The translations under genes were made by a program, and so were the position numbers. The notes beneath the pieces were generated by a model. That model was given only the letters and a program-made list of their open reading frames with translations, did no database searches and was not told where the DNA came from. From contig JACRPS010000007.1 of assembly GCA_016223085.1 (NCBI GenBank), forward strand, positions 23,482 to 87,481: 64,000 nucleotides of DNA. Direction: 5' to 3'. This document shows, piece by piece, positions 42,204-51,605 of the stretch (position 1 is the first letter of the stretch; each line of letters begins with the position of its first letter). Source of the DNA: Chloroflexota bacterium (GTDB taxonomy: Bacteria > Chloroflexota > Anaerolineae > Aggregatilineales > Phototrophicaceae).

Positions 42204-43712
42204 ATGGCTTATTTGCTTGGTATTGATCTTGGCACCGGCAGCGTCAAAACAATTGTGTTTGAGGCCGCCAGCGGGCGGACACTTGCCAGCGCCAGCCGCG
42301 AATATCCGATTTTGCAGCCCAAACCCGGTTATGCCGAACAGAACCCCGATGACTGGTGGGAAGCCACCGCCACGACGGTACGCGAAGCCATCCAGCGGGC
42401 AGCGATTGACCCATCAGCGGTAAAAGGCATCGGCGTGGATGGGCACATGCACAGCGGCGCGTTCCTGGGTGATAATCTGCGCCCGGTACGCCCGGCCATC
42501 ACCTGGGCAGACACACGCAGCAAGCCGCAGGTGGATGACCTGCGCGCCCGCCTGAATCCGGGCGACATGGCGCGTTATGCGCCGGGGCTGCCTGCCGCTG
42601 GCTTTTTTGGCCCGAACCTCCTGTGGTTGGCGCAGCACGAACCGGAAACCCTGCGCCGGACGCGCGTCATCCTGCTGCCAAAGGACTACGTGCGGCTGCG
42701 GCTGACCGGCGTACCGGCCACTGACCCCACCGACGCCGCCGCAACCTGGCTATTTGACGTGGCCACCGGCGATTGGTCAGACTGGCTGCTCGAACAGTGT
42801 CATGCCGACCGGCGTATCATGCCCGACGTGCTGCTCTCGGCGCAGATTGCCGGCGAACTGCTGCCCTCGGCGGCGGCGGCGCTGGGACTGCCCGCTGGTA
42901 TCCCGGTCGTGACCGGCAGCGCCGATCTCCCCGCGCAGGGCATCGGGCATGGCCTGTATGCGCCGGGACGCGCTATCGCGCCCATCGGCACCGGCGGCCA
43001 GGTGTTCGCCCTGCTCGACCAGCCGCGCACCGACCCGCAGCTTCGCTATTACATTTTTAACTACCCGATACCGGGCTTCTGGTACGTGCAGACCGCGATT
43101 CTTTCGGCGGGGCTGTCGCTGCGCTGGCTGCGGGACATCCTCGACCTGACAGACCGCCCCGACGCCTACGATTACCTGTCGTATCTGGCGGCAGACGTCC
43201 CACCCGGCGCGGACGGTCTGGTGTTCCTGCCCTATCTGGCCGGGGAGCGCACCCCGCACATGGACGCAGCGGCATCTGGTGTCTTTCTGGGGCTGCGGCT
43301 GCACCACACGCTCGGCCACCTCGCCCGCGCTGTCATGGAAGGTGTGACGCTGGCAATGGAAGAATGTTTGTCGCTGGTTATCATGGCGACCGGTGACGCC
43401 GATCTGGAAATCACGATTACGGGCGGCGCGGCCACGTCGCCGGTTTGGCGGCAGATTCAGGCGGATATTTACGGCAGGCCGCTGGCACTGGCGGCGGGCG
43501 CAAATCATGGCGCGGTCGGCACGGCGTTGATCGCGGGCGTTGGCTGCGGCCTGTATGAGTCGTTCGCCGATGCCTGCTCCCGCCTGCCACAGTCAAACAC
43601 CTGGGTTGAGCCGAACGCCGCCCACAGCGAGTTTTACGCCGCCCGCCGCGATCTGTATCGCGGCTTGTATGCTCGCCTGAAGGACGACATGCACGCGCTG
43701 GCACAGGGCTAA
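42204..43712 (+). CDS. Xylulokinase-like FGGY kinase
   Basis: Phosphorylates a ketose, most likely D-xylulose or a relative. The 502 residues have the phosphate loop IDLGTGSVKTIVFE, the family sequence PGYAEQNPDDWWEA near residue 45, GVDGHMHSGAF near 78 (xylulokinases usually have GQMHG), WADTRSKPQ, and the C-terminal ATP region ITGGAATSPVWRQIQADIYGRPL. The GHMHS variant means specificity may differ from classical XylB. It sits with a DUF4432 epimerase-like protein, an LsrF-like aldolase, an oxidoreductase and a second kinase. Confidence 0.9.
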   Translation: MAYLLGIDLGTGSVKTIVFEAASGRTLASASREYPILQPKPGYAEQNPDDWWEATATTVREAIQRAAIDPSAVKGIGVDGHMHSGAFLGDNLRPVRPAITWADTRSKPQVDDLRARLNPGDMARYAPGLPAAGFFGPNLLWLAQHEPETLRRTRVILLPKDYVRLRLTGVPATDPTDAAATWLFDVATGDWSDWLLEQCHADRRIMPDVLLSAQIAGELLPSAAAALGLPAGIPVVTGSADLPAQGIGHGLYAPGRAIAPIGTGGQVFALLDQPRTDPQLRYYIFNYPIPGFWYVQTAILSAGLSLRWLRDILDLTDRPDAYDYLSYLAADVPPGADGLVFLPYLAGERTPHMDAAASGVFLGLRLHHTLGHLARAVMEGVTLAMEECLSLVIMATGDADLEITITGGAATSPVWRQIQADIYGRPLALAAGANHGAVGTALIAGVGCGLYESFADACSRLPQSNTWVEPNAAHSEFYAARRDLYRGLYARLKDDMHALAQG

Positions 43713-43715
43713 CTG

Positions 43716-43743
43716 GTAGGGGCACGCCATGCCATGTCCCTAC
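43716..43743. repeat. Dispersed GTAGGGGC-type palindrome
   Basis: GTAGGGGCA and the right end TGTCCCTAC flank the core CGCCATGCCA. It begins three bases after the xylulokinase stop. Confidence 0.8.
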
Positions 43744-43838
43744 CGCTTGCAATCTTACGGCAGTTTCGTTAATCTTGTGTGCGATAATGAATTAAATTGC
43801 CCTTCCTTCTTAATGGCACACACAGAAAGACCTACCCC

Positions 43839-44960
43839 ATGTTCGACTTCAAAAATGTGACGCGCGCCGAACTGGAACGTCACAGCGTGGATATGCGGCA
43901 GTTCATTCACTTCCAGCGATCAACTCTGCCCAGCGGGATGCGCATTGTCGAAGCGTGGAACAGCAGCGGCCTGACCTTCACCGTGATGTTGGATCGCGGT
44001 CTGGACATCTGGACGGCGCAGTATAAAGGAATCCCGCTGACGTGGATCAGCCAGGGGTCGCCGCAGCTGCCGGACTTCGGCCTTAACTTTTTGCAGCAGT
44101 TTAACGGCGGCCTGCTGACCACCTGCGGCCTGACGCATGTCGGCCCGCCGGAACGCGATGAGCAAACTGGCGAAGTCCGCGATTTGCATGGGCGTTTCAG
44201 CCGCCTGCGCGCCGATAACGTGCAAATCCTGCCGGTGTGGATGAAAGATAAGGTCAACGAAAAAGAGTATTACACACTTGAACTCAGCGGCTTTGTCTCG
44301 GAATCGGGTCTGTTTAAGGAACAGCTTCGGCTGGAGCGCACCTACTTCATGACGCTCGGCAGGCCAGAGATTGACATCTTCGATAAAGTGACCAACCTGG
44401 GCGACACCCCCACGCCGCTGATGCTGCTGTATCACTTCAATATTGGCTTCCCGCTGGTGTCGAAGGGCGCGCGGCTTTACACTCCGCACCAAGCCGTTTA
44501 CCCGCGTGAGGATGTTGCCCGCGCCGGATTAAGCACGTGGGCAGAGTACGAGGCTCCCTCGCCGGGTTACAGCGAGCAGGTTTTCTTCCACCACGTCAAA
44601 ACCGCCAGCAACGGCAGCACGTCGGAAGCGGCGCTGCTGCACGATGACTTTGGCCTGTCCATTAGCTGGGACACACATACCCTACCCTATCTGACCCAGT
44701 GGAAAAACACCCGGCAGGGAATTTACGTGTCTGGCATCGAACCGGGCAATTGCATCCCGGAAGGCCAGACCGCTGCACGCAGGAGTGGCCGGCTGGTGAT
44801 GATCGAGCCAGGGCGCGACAACGCCCATCGCTTCCACTGCCGGGTCAGCGTGCTGGACGGCGTTGAAGCCGTCAATGACTGCAAATGCCGCATTGAAGCG
44901 ATGCAGAACGAGGGCACGCCTGTTCCCGGTGTGAAACTGGACGACTACGCCGTTTCCTGA
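43839..44960 (+). CDS. DUF4432 (aldose 1-epimerase-like) protein
   Basis: A 373-residue galactose-mutarotase-fold protein. Beta-rich segments SGLTFTVMLDRGLDIWTAQ near residue 45, LLTTCGLTHVGPP near 90, PLMLLYHFNIGFPLV near 195 and a late YVSGIEPGNCIPEG near 300 match the DUF4432 family, where conserved His and Glu residues resemble the mutarotase active site. It may interconvert anomers or epimers of the pathway sugar. The ribosome site is weak (AGAAAG). Residues before the chosen ATG are not family-like. Confidence 0.85.
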   Translation: MFDFKNVTRAELERHSVDMRQFIHFQRSTLPSGMRIVEAWNSSGLTFTVMLDRGLDIWTAQYKGIPLTWISQGSPQLPDFGLNFLQQFNGGLLTTCGLTHVGPPERDEQTGEVRDLHGRFSRLRADNVQILPVWMKDKVNEKEYYTLELSGFVSESGLFKEQLRLERTYFMTLGRPEIDIFDKVTNLGDTPTPLMLLYHFNIGFPLVSKGARLYTPHQAVYPREDVARAGLSTWAEYEAPSPGYSEQVFFHHVKTASNGSTSEAALLHDDFGLSISWDTHTLPYLTQWKNTRQGIYVSGIEPGNCIPEGQTAARRSGRLVMIEPGRDNAHRFHCRVSVLDGVEAVNDCKCRIEAMQNEGTPVPGVKLDDYAVS

Positions 44961-44969
44961 ATTGCTGCC

Positions 44970-44990
44970 GGGCGAACCGCTGGTTCGCCC
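44970..44990. repeat. Intergenic hairpin
   Basis: Perfect 9-base stem GGGCGAACC / GGTTCGCCC with loop GCT, just after the DUF4432 gene. It lacks the GTAG/CTAC ends of the dispersed family, so it may be a diverged member or an mRNA-stabilising hairpin. Confidence 0.6.
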
Positions 44991-45034
44991 TCGTGTAAAA
45001 TAGACGCTTGCTGCTTTATTGAGGAGATTATTTG

Positions 45035-45868
45035 ATGTCCATTACCCCCCGCCTGAACCGGCTGTTCGCACCGGATGGCAAATGTTTTGATGTTGCGGTC
45101 GATCACGGCTTTTTTGGCGAACGCAGCTTTCTGACCGACATCGAAGATATGCACGCGGTCATCGCCACGCTGGTAGATGCGAATCCCGACGCGATTCAAC
45201 TGAGCATCGGCCAGGCGCCGCTTCTGCAAGTCATCCCCGGCAAAACTAAACCCGCGCTGGTGCTGCGCACCGACATCGCCAATGTGTACGGCAGGAAGCT
45301 GCCCGCCCGGCTCTACAGCCAGCGCATCGGCGCGCCGCTGGAACAGGCACTCCGGCTAGACGCAGCCTGCGTCGTTGTTAACCTGTTTAACCTACCAGAA
45401 CAGCCGGAGGTGTACGCCCAGTGTGTGGACAACATCTGCGCGCTGAAGCCGGAGTGCGAACGGTACGGAATGCCGCTAATGATTGAGCCGCTGGTGATGA
45501 AGGATAACGCTCAGGCCGGCGGTTACATGGTGGATGGTGATATTGACAAGATTCTGCCGCTGGTGCGGCAGGCGATTGAACTGGGCGCGGACATCATCAA
45601 AGCCGACCCGACCGACGACGTGAGCGAGTATCACCGCGTCATCGAAGTCGCCGCCGGCAAACCGGTGCTGGTGCGCGGTGGCGGCAAAGTTTCCGACGCC
45701 GAAATTCTCCAGCGGACGTATGACCTGATGCAGCAGGGCGCGAAGGGCATTGTTTACGGGCGCAACGTCATCCAGCACCGCAGCCCTGCCGGGATGACCC
45801 ACGCGCTGATGGCAATCGTCCACGACGGCGCGACGCCGCAGGAGGCTACGCGCTATTTGGAGGACTAA
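45035..45868 (+). CDS. Class I aldolase of the DeoC/LsrF (archaeal FBA-like) family
   Basis: Schiff-base aldolase with a TIM barrel. In the 277 residues, CFDVAVDHGFFGE near residue 18 is the family opening, LVLRTDIANVYG the second strand, MIEPLVMKDNA the sixth, and GADIIKADPTDD near 188 carries the catalytic Lys; VRGGGKVSDAEIL forms the phosphate site. Substrate could be a ketose bisphosphate or a sugar-1,6-bisphosphate. In the operon it would cleave the doubly phosphorylated product of the two kinases. GAGGAG lies 8-14 bases before the ATG. Confidence 0.88.
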   Translation: MSITPRLNRLFAPDGKCFDVAVDHGFFGERSFLTDIEDMHAVIATLVDANPDAIQLSIGQAPLLQVIPGKTKPALVLRTDIANVYGRKLPARLYSQRIGAPLEQALRLDAACVVVNLFNLPEQPEVYAQCVDNICALKPECERYGMPLMIEPLVMKDNAQAGGYMVDGDIDKILPLVRQAIELGADIIKADPTDDVSEYHRVIEVAAGKPVLVRGGGKVSDAEILQRTYDLMQQGAKGIVYGRNVIQHRSPAGMTHALMAIVHDGATPQEATRYLED

Positions 45869-45871
45869 AAA

Positions 45872-46609
45872 ATGGCCGAAGAAAAACGAACCCGACGCCC
45901 GCAGTCGAAAGGTAAATGTGTTTACTGCGACGCAACCTATGCCAAAGCAGGCATGAGCAAACATCTGCAAAGCTGTAATCAACGCCTGCAAGTCATCCGG
46001 CAGGCCGAAGCCGGCAGCAAGGCCAGGCCCAAAAAGTGGCTGCACCTCATGGCAAGCTGCGAATACGCGCCGGACTACTGGCTGCACCTGGAAATGGACG
46101 CCGCCAAACAACTCCGCGATCTCGATCAATTTTTGCGTGACATCTGGCTGGAATGCTGCGGCCATCTCAGCGCGTTTCGCATTGAAGGCCAAACCTACTC
46201 CATCAGCCCAATGAGTGAATATGGCGACCGCAGCATGGCGGTCGCACTGGGCAAGGTGCTTCAACCGGAGATGATGTTCCGCCATGAATATGACTTCGGC
46301 ACAACCACCGAACTGGTCTTAAAAGTTGTGGGCGAACGCGAAGGTATGAGCGCGGACAAAAATCGCTGGTTCACGATTATGGCGCGCAACGACCCGCCGC
46401 AGATCGTGTGTGAAAACTGCGGCCAAAAACCTGCCACCCAGGTTTGTACCGTGTGCCTCTGGAATGAAGCAGGCGCGTGGGTCTGCGACGATTGCAAAAT
46501 TAAGCATCGGTGTTACGTTGAAGAGCAGGACGATTATATGTTCCTGCCGGTGGTCAACTCACCCCGCGTGGGCATGTGCGGCTACACTGGCTCGGAGATT
46601 TTCCCGTGA
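45872..46609 (+). CDS. Zinc-ribbon/PRiA4_ORF3-like/Cys-rich three-part protein, function unknown
   Basis: A 245-residue protein in three parts. Residues 16-35 form a C2HC finger (Cys16, Cys19, His31, Cys35 in CVYCDATYAKAGMSKHLQSC). Residues 55-165 resemble the plasmid pRiA4b ORF-3-like domain: LRDLDQFLRDIWLECCGH, then HEYDFGTTTELVLKVVGE. Residues 180-226 are cysteine-rich (CENCG, CTVC, CDDC, HRC), with enough ligands for two more zinc sites. The pRiA4b-like domain is often mobile-element associated, yet this gene is embedded in a sugar operon: it follows the aldolase by 3 bases and its stop overlaps the next start (GTGA). Role unknown; nucleic-acid binding is plausible. Confidence 0.8.
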   Translation: MAEEKRTRRPQSKGKCVYCDATYAKAGMSKHLQSCNQRLQVIRQAEAGSKARPKKWLHLMASCEYAPDYWLHLEMDAAKQLRDLDQFLRDIWLECCGHLSAFRIEGQTYSISPMSEYGDRSMAVALGKVLQPEMMFRHEYDFGTTTELVLKVVGEREGMSADKNRWFTIMARNDPPQIVCENCGQKPATQVCTVCLWNEAGAWVCDDCKIKHRCYVEEQDDYMFLPVVNSPRVGMCGYTGSEIFP

Positions 46610-47763
46610 GTAACCGTCGTCAGGAAATCCGTTTCGGCGTCATCGGCCTCGGCCTGATGGGGCGCGAGTTCGCCAGCGCCGCCGCCCGCTGGTGTCACCT
46701 GCTTGACCTTGACTTTGTGCCGCGTATCACCGCCATCTGCGACACGAACACGAAGTTGTTTGGCTGGTTCGAATCCAACTTTGACTCGATCAACCTCAAG
46801 ACGACCGACTACCACGACCTGCTGAACAGCAGCAGCGTGGACGCCATCTACTGCGCCGTGCCGCACAATCTGCACGAACAGTTTTATACCGACATCATCC
46901 GCGCCGGCAAGCACCTGTTGGGCGAAAAACCGTTTGGCATAGACCTGGCCGCCAACGAACGCATCCTCAACGTCATCGAGGCCAACCCCAACGTGTTGGT
47001 CGCCTGCTCGTCGGAGTTCCCGTTTTACCCCGGCGCGCGGCGGGTCATCCAGTACATCAACGAAGCGCGGTTTGGCAAAATTATCGAAGTTTCGGCGGGT
47101 CTTTTGCACAGCAGCGATCTTGACCCGAACAAGAAGATCAACTGGAAGCGGATGGTGGACATCAACGGCGAATACGGCTGCATGGGCGACCTGGGACTGC
47201 ACCCGCTGCATATCCCCCTGCGCGCCGGTTGGATGCCGTCCCGTGTTTATGCCGCGTTGAGTAAGATCGTCACGCAGCGCCCGAACGCCAGCGGCGAACT
47301 CGTTCCCTGCAACACCTGGGACAACGCCACCCTGAGCTGTGACGTACAAATCGGCGACCAGCACTTCCCACTGACGATTCAGACCTACCGCATCGCACCG
47401 GGCGAAACCAATACCTGGTATATCCGCATTCTGGGCACGGCTTTCAGCGTCGAATATTCGACCAAGTACCCCAAAACGCTGCGGACAATGGCTTATCAGT
47501 CCAGCAGGGAACAGGCGTGGCAGACCGTTGATCTGGGTTATGAAACAGCCTATCCGACCATCACTGGCAGCATTTTTGAATTTGGCTTCCCGGATAGTAT
47601 TTTGCAGATGTGGGCCGCCTTCTGCGACGAACTGGCGCACGGGCGTTCCGGGATGCAGCAGCCGTTTTACTGCGCCACCCCGGAGGAAACACACCGGCAT
47701 CACCGCATCCTGACAGCGGCGCTGGAATCGCATACGCAGCAGCAGGTGGTTACGCTCAGTTAG
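46606..47763 (+). CDS. Gfo/Idh/MocA-family oxidoreductase
   Basis: NAD(P)-dependent sugar or polyol dehydrogenase. The 385 residues begin with a GTG overlapping the previous stop, then the Rossmann loop FGVIGLGLMGREFASAAA, IYCAVPHNLHEQFYTDII near residue 85 and the family motif GEKPFGID near 107. The C-terminal domain has MGDLGLHPLHIPLRAGWMPS near 196, where the D-x-G-x-H pattern supplies the catalytic His. It probably oxidises an early intermediate of the sugar pathway. Exact substrate unknown. Confidence 0.92.
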   Translation: MSNRRQEIRFGVIGLGLMGREFASAAARWCHLLDLDFVPRITAICDTNTKLFGWFESNFDSINLKTTDYHDLLNSSSVDAIYCAVPHNLHEQFYTDIIRAGKHLLGEKPFGIDLAANERILNVIEANPNVLVACSSEFPFYPGARRVIQYINEARFGKIIEVSAGLLHSSDLDPNKKINWKRMVDINGEYGCMGDLGLHPLHIPLRAGWMPSRVYAALSKIVTQRPNASGELVPCNTWDNATLSCDVQIGDQHFPLTIQTYRIAPGETNTWYIRILGTAFSVEYSTKYPKTLRTMAYQSSREQAWQTVDLGYETAYPTITGSIFEFGFPDSILQMWAAFCDELAHGRSGMQQPFYCATPEETHRHHRILTAALESHTQQQVVTLS

Positions 47764-47775
47764 GAGTTTCGTATC

Positions 47776-48894
47776 GTGGCGTTGGTAGATGTCATTGTCA
47801 GCGGCCATCTCTGCCTGGACCTGCTGCCGCAGATGGCGCACGTTCCGCTATCCAGCCTCAGCGCGCCGGGGCAGTTATCCGAAGTTGGCCCGCTGGACAT
47901 GAGCACCGGCGGGGTGGTGTCGAATACCGGCCTGGCGCTGCACCGGCTGGGTGTGGGCGTTCGGCTGATGGCGACGGTCGGCGACGATCTGATTGGGCAG
48001 ACTATCCTGCGTATCATCGCCGCCCGTGACGCGGCCTTAACGCAGCACATCACTGTCGCTCCCGGCCAACCGGGGTCGTATACCATCATTCTGTCACCGG
48101 AACGGGTAGACCGTATCTTCCTCCACTGCCCCAGCGTTCACAACCATTTTGGCATCGATAATATTGACTTTGCGCTGGTGGAAACCGCGCGGCTGTTCCA
48201 CTTCGGCTATCCGCCTGTTATGCCGCGTCTGACGGCCAACCGCGGCGCCGGACTGCGCGAACTGTACCGGCGCGCACAGGTAGCGGGCGCGGTCACGTCG
48301 CTGGACATGACGCTGCCGGAAGTCGGCGGCCCCAGTGGCCGGGTGGACTGGGTTGGCGTCCTGTACAACACCCTGCCCCACGTGGATATTTTCCTGCCCA
48401 GTATCGAAGAAACCGTATTTGCGCTGCGCCGTGCCGATTTTGACGCCTGGGGCGGCAGGGACATTCACCGCCACCTGACGGCGGATTACCTGCGCGCGCT
48501 GGCCGATGAAATTCTGAAGCTCGGTCCTGCCGTCGCCGGTTTTAAGATCGGCAAACTGGGCATCTACGTTAAAACTGGCAGCGCTGGCCGTATCCGCCGG
48601 CTGGCACGCCTGCCGCTAAATGCTGATGAGTGGGCCAACCGCGAGGTTTACGCGCCCGCTTTTGAGGTAAATGTCGCTGGCACCACCGGCGCGGGCGACT
48701 CGGCTTACGCTGGCTTTCTGGCGGCGCTGCTGCGCGGCCTGCCGCCGGACACAGCCGCCCGCTTGGCCTGCGCTGTCGGCGCATGTAATGTCGAAGCGGC
48801 GGACGCGACCAGCGGCGTTCGCACCTGGGACGAGACGCAGGCGCGCCTGAACGCCGGTTGGCCGCTGCGACCTGAGCGAGTGCCGGGCTTCTAA
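47776..48894 (+). CDS. PfkB-family carbohydrate kinase
   Basis: A 372-residue ribokinase-superfamily kinase. [17 protein letters not shown] near residue 48 is the N-terminal substrate signature and [20 protein letters not shown] near 305 the C-terminal one with catalytic Asp. It is longer than ribokinase, with extra sequence around 195-285 (a helical [15 protein letters not shown] segment). It ends a tightly spaced operon and starts with GTG 12 bases after the oxidoreductase. Together with the FGGY kinase upstream it could supply the two phosphates of an aldolase substrate. Confidence 0.9.
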   Translation: MALVDVIVSGHLCLDLLPQMAHVPLSSLSAPGQLSEVGPLDMSTGGVVSNTGLALHRLGVGVRLMATVGDDLIGQTILRIIAARDAALTQHITVAPGQPGSYTIILSPERVDRIFLHCPSVHNHFGIDNIDFALVETARLFHFGYPPVMPRLTANRGAGLRELYRRAQVAGAVTSLDMTLPEVGGPSGRVDWVGVLYNTLPHVDIFLPSIEETVFALRRADFDAWGGRDIHRHLTADYLRALADEILKLGPAVAGFKIGKLGIYVKTGSAGRIRRLARLPLNADEWANREVYAPAFEVNVAGTTGAGDSAYAGFLAALLRGLPPDTAARLACAVGACNVEAADATSGVRTWDETQARLNAGWPLRPERVPGF

Positions 48895-48901
48895 CGATGC
48901 G

Positions 48902-50044
48902 TTACATCCCGTAAATCGCCGTCTCCGGCTGGAACGCTGCCCACGCAAACCAGAAGTGTGGTGCGGCCAGCAGTTGCCGGAGCTGGCTGCCCGCTAGTTC
49001 GCCCGCTGTCGCCATGCCAAATACGTTCCATATGCTGCCGGTCTGCTCATCGTGGATTGTGCCATCGTCATCCAACGCAAACGTCAGCACCTGCCCATCC
49101 AGTTCGCGGCTGTAGAGCGCCGCCATGCCCACGTCACGCGACTCGTCAATCACCCTGCCATCCAGGGCGCTGGTTGCGCCCGGCTGCCAGAAAGCAACCA
49201 CTGCTTCACCGCCAACTGTATCGTTAATGACCCGCTGCTCACTCAGCACGATAAACGGATAGGCGATTGGCTCTCCACCAACGATGCCTGCCAGCACGCG
49301 CTCGGTGGCAAACAGACGATCATCAACTTCGCCCAGAAACAGAAACGGCTGTGAGCTGCTGTCGTAATCGGTATACGGATTGCTCCCGTACACGTCGCCA
49401 AAGCCGCTGTCGCGTGACAGTACCACACCCTCAGGGTACTGCGCCGCGAACTGGCCAAACCCAACCATCAACGACGGCAGCAGTTCAAGCTGCGCGCCGG
49501 TGTACGCCCCAACTATCCCCTCCCCCGTGAACTGCTGCCACCAGCTTTGGGTCTGGTCATCCCACATGATCAGGTCGCTGTTGCGTAACAGACCGGATAC
49601 GCCAAAGCGCAGCGTTTGGCCGTCCACTGTGCGCTTGAACACGATGGCGCTGTTGCACAGCGGGCAGAACGTCACCGCGACCGGTATCCCGGCGATGGTA
49701 TCGTTGACGATCTCATGCCGCGTCAAGATCGCCAGCGGGTAGGCCCGCGCTTCTTCATCCAACTCAAATGCGATCACCGGTGACTGCGGCTGAAGCCACT
49801 GACCTGCGTCCTCCAGCGATTCAAAAATCGGCGCATCAATCGGCGGGATACCGTCACGTGGCACGCCGCCTGAAATAATCTCTTCGTACACACCATCCTG
49901 ATACCGGCAGAAGTCCGTTTTGTCCCACACGCGCCGCGAAAATACCTGGCTTTCCGGCGGTGGATTAGCACAGTCCGCCTGCACCGCACCATTCACCGAC
50001 ATCAGCAGCACCCCAACTGTCAGTACCCACAGACGCCACATCAT
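48902..50044 (-). CDS. DUF3179 domain secreted protein
   Basis: A 380-residue exported protein with a signal peptide (hydrophobic residues 6-20, then NGAVQA). Family features: the opening IPPIDAPIFESLEDAGQWL, YPLAILTRHEIVNDTIAG near residue 115, VTFCPLCNSAIVFKR near 138 (a CxxC pair) and DVYGSNPYTDYDSSS. The CPLCN motif suggests metal or redox chemistry, but function is unknown for the family. The start is the ATG with AGAAAGTGG upstream; a much longer open frame exists upstream but is not family-like. It is convergent with the sugar operon and divergent from the flavoprotein gene. Confidence 0.9.
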   Translation of the reverse strand: MMWRLWVLTVGVLLMSVNGAVQADCANPPPESQVFSRRVWDKTDFCRYQDGVYEEIISGGVPRDGIPPIDAPIFESLEDAGQWLQPQSPVIAFELDEEARAYPLAILTRHEIVNDTIAGIPVAVTFCPLCNSAIVFKRTVDGQTLRFGVSGLLRNSDLIMWDDQTQSWWQQFTGEGIVGAYTGAQLELLPSLMVGFGQFAAQYPEGVVLSRDSGFGDVYGSNPYTDYDSSSQPFLFLGEVDDRLFATERVLAGIVGGEPIAYPFIVLSEQRVINDTVGGEAVVAFWQPGATSALDGRVIDESRDVGMAALYSRELDGQVLTFALDDDGTIHDEQTGSIWNVFGMATAGELAGSQLRQLLAAPHFWFAWAAFQPETAIYGM

Positions 50045-50183
50045 TAACCACTTTCTACTCGCTTGTAACAAAAATAGCACAGCCTGGGACAAAAACATGT
50101 TTTCCAGCCAACATATATCTGGCATTTCTGCGCTTATACTCATCTTACGGCGGACGGTTTGAGAGCATAGGAGAAAATCAACG

Positions 50184-51548
50184 GTGCGATACGATGCAAT
50201 TATCATTGGCTCCGGGCAGGCGGGAACGCCGCTGGCGAAAGCGCTGGCTGACAAAGGCTGGACCGTTGCGATTGCAGAAGGCCGGCAGGTCGGCGGCTCG
50301 TGTATCAACTACGGCTGCACCCCCACCAAGACGCTTATTGCCAGCGCGCGCGTGGCCCACCTGGCGCGGCGTGGCGCGGATTACGGCGTGAACACCGGCG
50401 TGGTGTCAGTGGATTTTGCCCGTGTGATGGAACGGCAGAAAAACGTTGTGCGGCAGTTCCGCAGCGGCAGCGAACGGCGGCTTTCCCACAACAACATTAC
50501 CCTTTATCGTGACTATGCGCAGTTTGAAGCGCCCAAGCGCGTGCGCGTTGGCGGCGACGTGATCGAAGCGGAACGGATTTACATCAACACCGGCGCGCGT
50601 CCGGCTGCGCTATCCCTCCCCGGTCTGGATACCGTCCCTTACCTCGACAACCGGAGCATCCTTGATCTGGACGTGCTGCCGGAGCATCTCCTCATCATTG
50701 GCGGCGGTTACATCGGTCTGGAATATGCCCAGGCGTTCCGGCGGTTTGGCAGCGCCGTGACCATCATCGAGCGCAGCGAACAGATCATGGGGCGCGAAGA
50801 TGAAGATATCGCCCAAGCCGCCGCCTGCATCCTCGAAAACGAGGGGATTCAGATATACACCCGGACGGCGATACGGCAGGTCGAGCAGCGCGGCGGTAGC
50901 ATTGCCGTGACGGTCGAGCGCAATGGACAGCAACAGGTCGTAACCGGCTCGCATCTACTGGTCGCCGTCGGGCGCAGACCCAATTCTGACCGGCTGAATC
51001 TGGATAAGGCCGGGGTACGCACGGACGACAAAGGTTACATCACGGTAGACGATCACCTCCAGACCAACGTCCCCGGCATCTGGGCACTGGGCGATGTAAA
51101 CGGGCGCGGCGCGTTTACGCACACCTCGTACAACGACTTTGAAATCGTGCTGGATAACCTGAGCGGTGGCACGCGCAAAGTCTCTGACCGCATCCCCACT
51201 TACGCCGTCTATCTCGATCCGCCGCTGGGGCGCGTGGGGATGAGCGAGCACGAGGTACGTCGGTCCGGGCGGAAGGCGCTGAAAGCAGTCATGCCCATGG
51301 AGAACGTTTCCCGCGCCATCGAACGCGGCGAGACCCAGGGCCTGATGAAAGTGCTGGTGGATGCCGAAACCGAACGATTTCTGGGGGCGGCCATCTTTGG
51401 CATTGAAGGCGACGAGGCCATCCACACCTTTACTGACCTGATGTATGCGGACGCGCCGTACACTGTGATGAAAAACGCAGTCCATATCCACCCAACCGTG
51501 ACCGAACTGCTGCCCACCCTCCTCGGTAAGCTGACACCTCTCGAATAA
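50184..51548 (+). CDS. FAD-dependent pyridine nucleotide-disulfide oxidoreductase
   Basis: A 454-residue flavoprotein of the dihydrolipoamide dehydrogenase/mercuric reductase family. FAD loop DAIIIGSGQAGTPLAKALA at the N-terminus, redox-active pair in GGSCINYGCTPTKT near residue 40, NAD(P) loop LLIIGGGYIGLEYAQAF near 172, and the C-terminal HIHPTVTELLP with catalytic His-Glu. All catalytic residues are present. No heavy-metal-binding domain and no 2-oxoacid dehydrogenase genes are nearby, so the disulfide substrate is unknown. The start codon is GTG with AGGAGAAA upstream; TATACT at 50135-50140 may be the -10. Confidence 0.9.
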   Translation: MRYDAIIIGSGQAGTPLAKALADKGWTVAIAEGRQVGGSCINYGCTPTKTLIASARVAHLARRGADYGVNTGVVSVDFARVMERQKNVVRQFRSGSERRLSHNNITLYRDYAQFEAPKRVRVGGDVIEAERIYINTGARPAALSLPGLDTVPYLDNRSILDLDVLPEHLLIIGGGYIGLEYAQAFRRFGSAVTIIERSEQIMGREDEDIAQAAACILENEGIQIYTRTAIRQVEQRGGSIAVTVERNGQQQVVTGSHLLVAVGRRPNSDRLNLDKAGVRTDDKGYITVDDHLQTNVPGIWALGDVNGRGAFTHTSYNDFEIVLDNLSGGTRKVSDRIPTYAVYLDPPLGRVGMSEHEVRRSGRKALKAVMPMENVSRAIERGETQGLMKVLVDAETERFLGAAIFGIEGDEAIHTFTDLMYADAPYTVMKNAVHIHPTVTELLPTLLGKLTPLE

Positions 51549-51576
51549 AAACACCGCGAGGGGACACCCCTCGCGG
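51545..51576 (-). terminator. Strong intrinsic terminator of the phasin-like gene
   Basis: Perfect 10-base stem CCGCGAGGGG / CCCCTCGCGG with loop ACA (51554-51576). On the minus strand a T5 tract follows (complement of 51547-51551), making it a good terminator for the leftward gene. It may also stop the rightward flavoprotein transcript, which has TTTT 8 bases beyond the stem. Confidence 0.85.
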
Positions 51577-51605
51577 CACACCTGTTTTATAGGCAGCGGG
51601 ATGTC

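Noticed and set aside
45872..46609. Transposon gene based on the PRiA4_ORF3-like domain
   Set aside because: The gene overlaps its operon neighbours, has no terminal repeats and carries extra zinc modules, so an operon function is more likely.
46582..47841. 419-codon minus-strand open frame opposite the Gfo/Idh/MocA gene
   Set aside because: No recognisable motif and no ribosome site; the sense strand encodes a complete enzyme with all motifs.
50044..50308. N-terminal 88-codon extension of the DUF3179 gene
   Set aside because: The extension overlaps the flavoprotein gene and its promoter, and the proper signal peptide begins at the internal ATG with a ribosome site.
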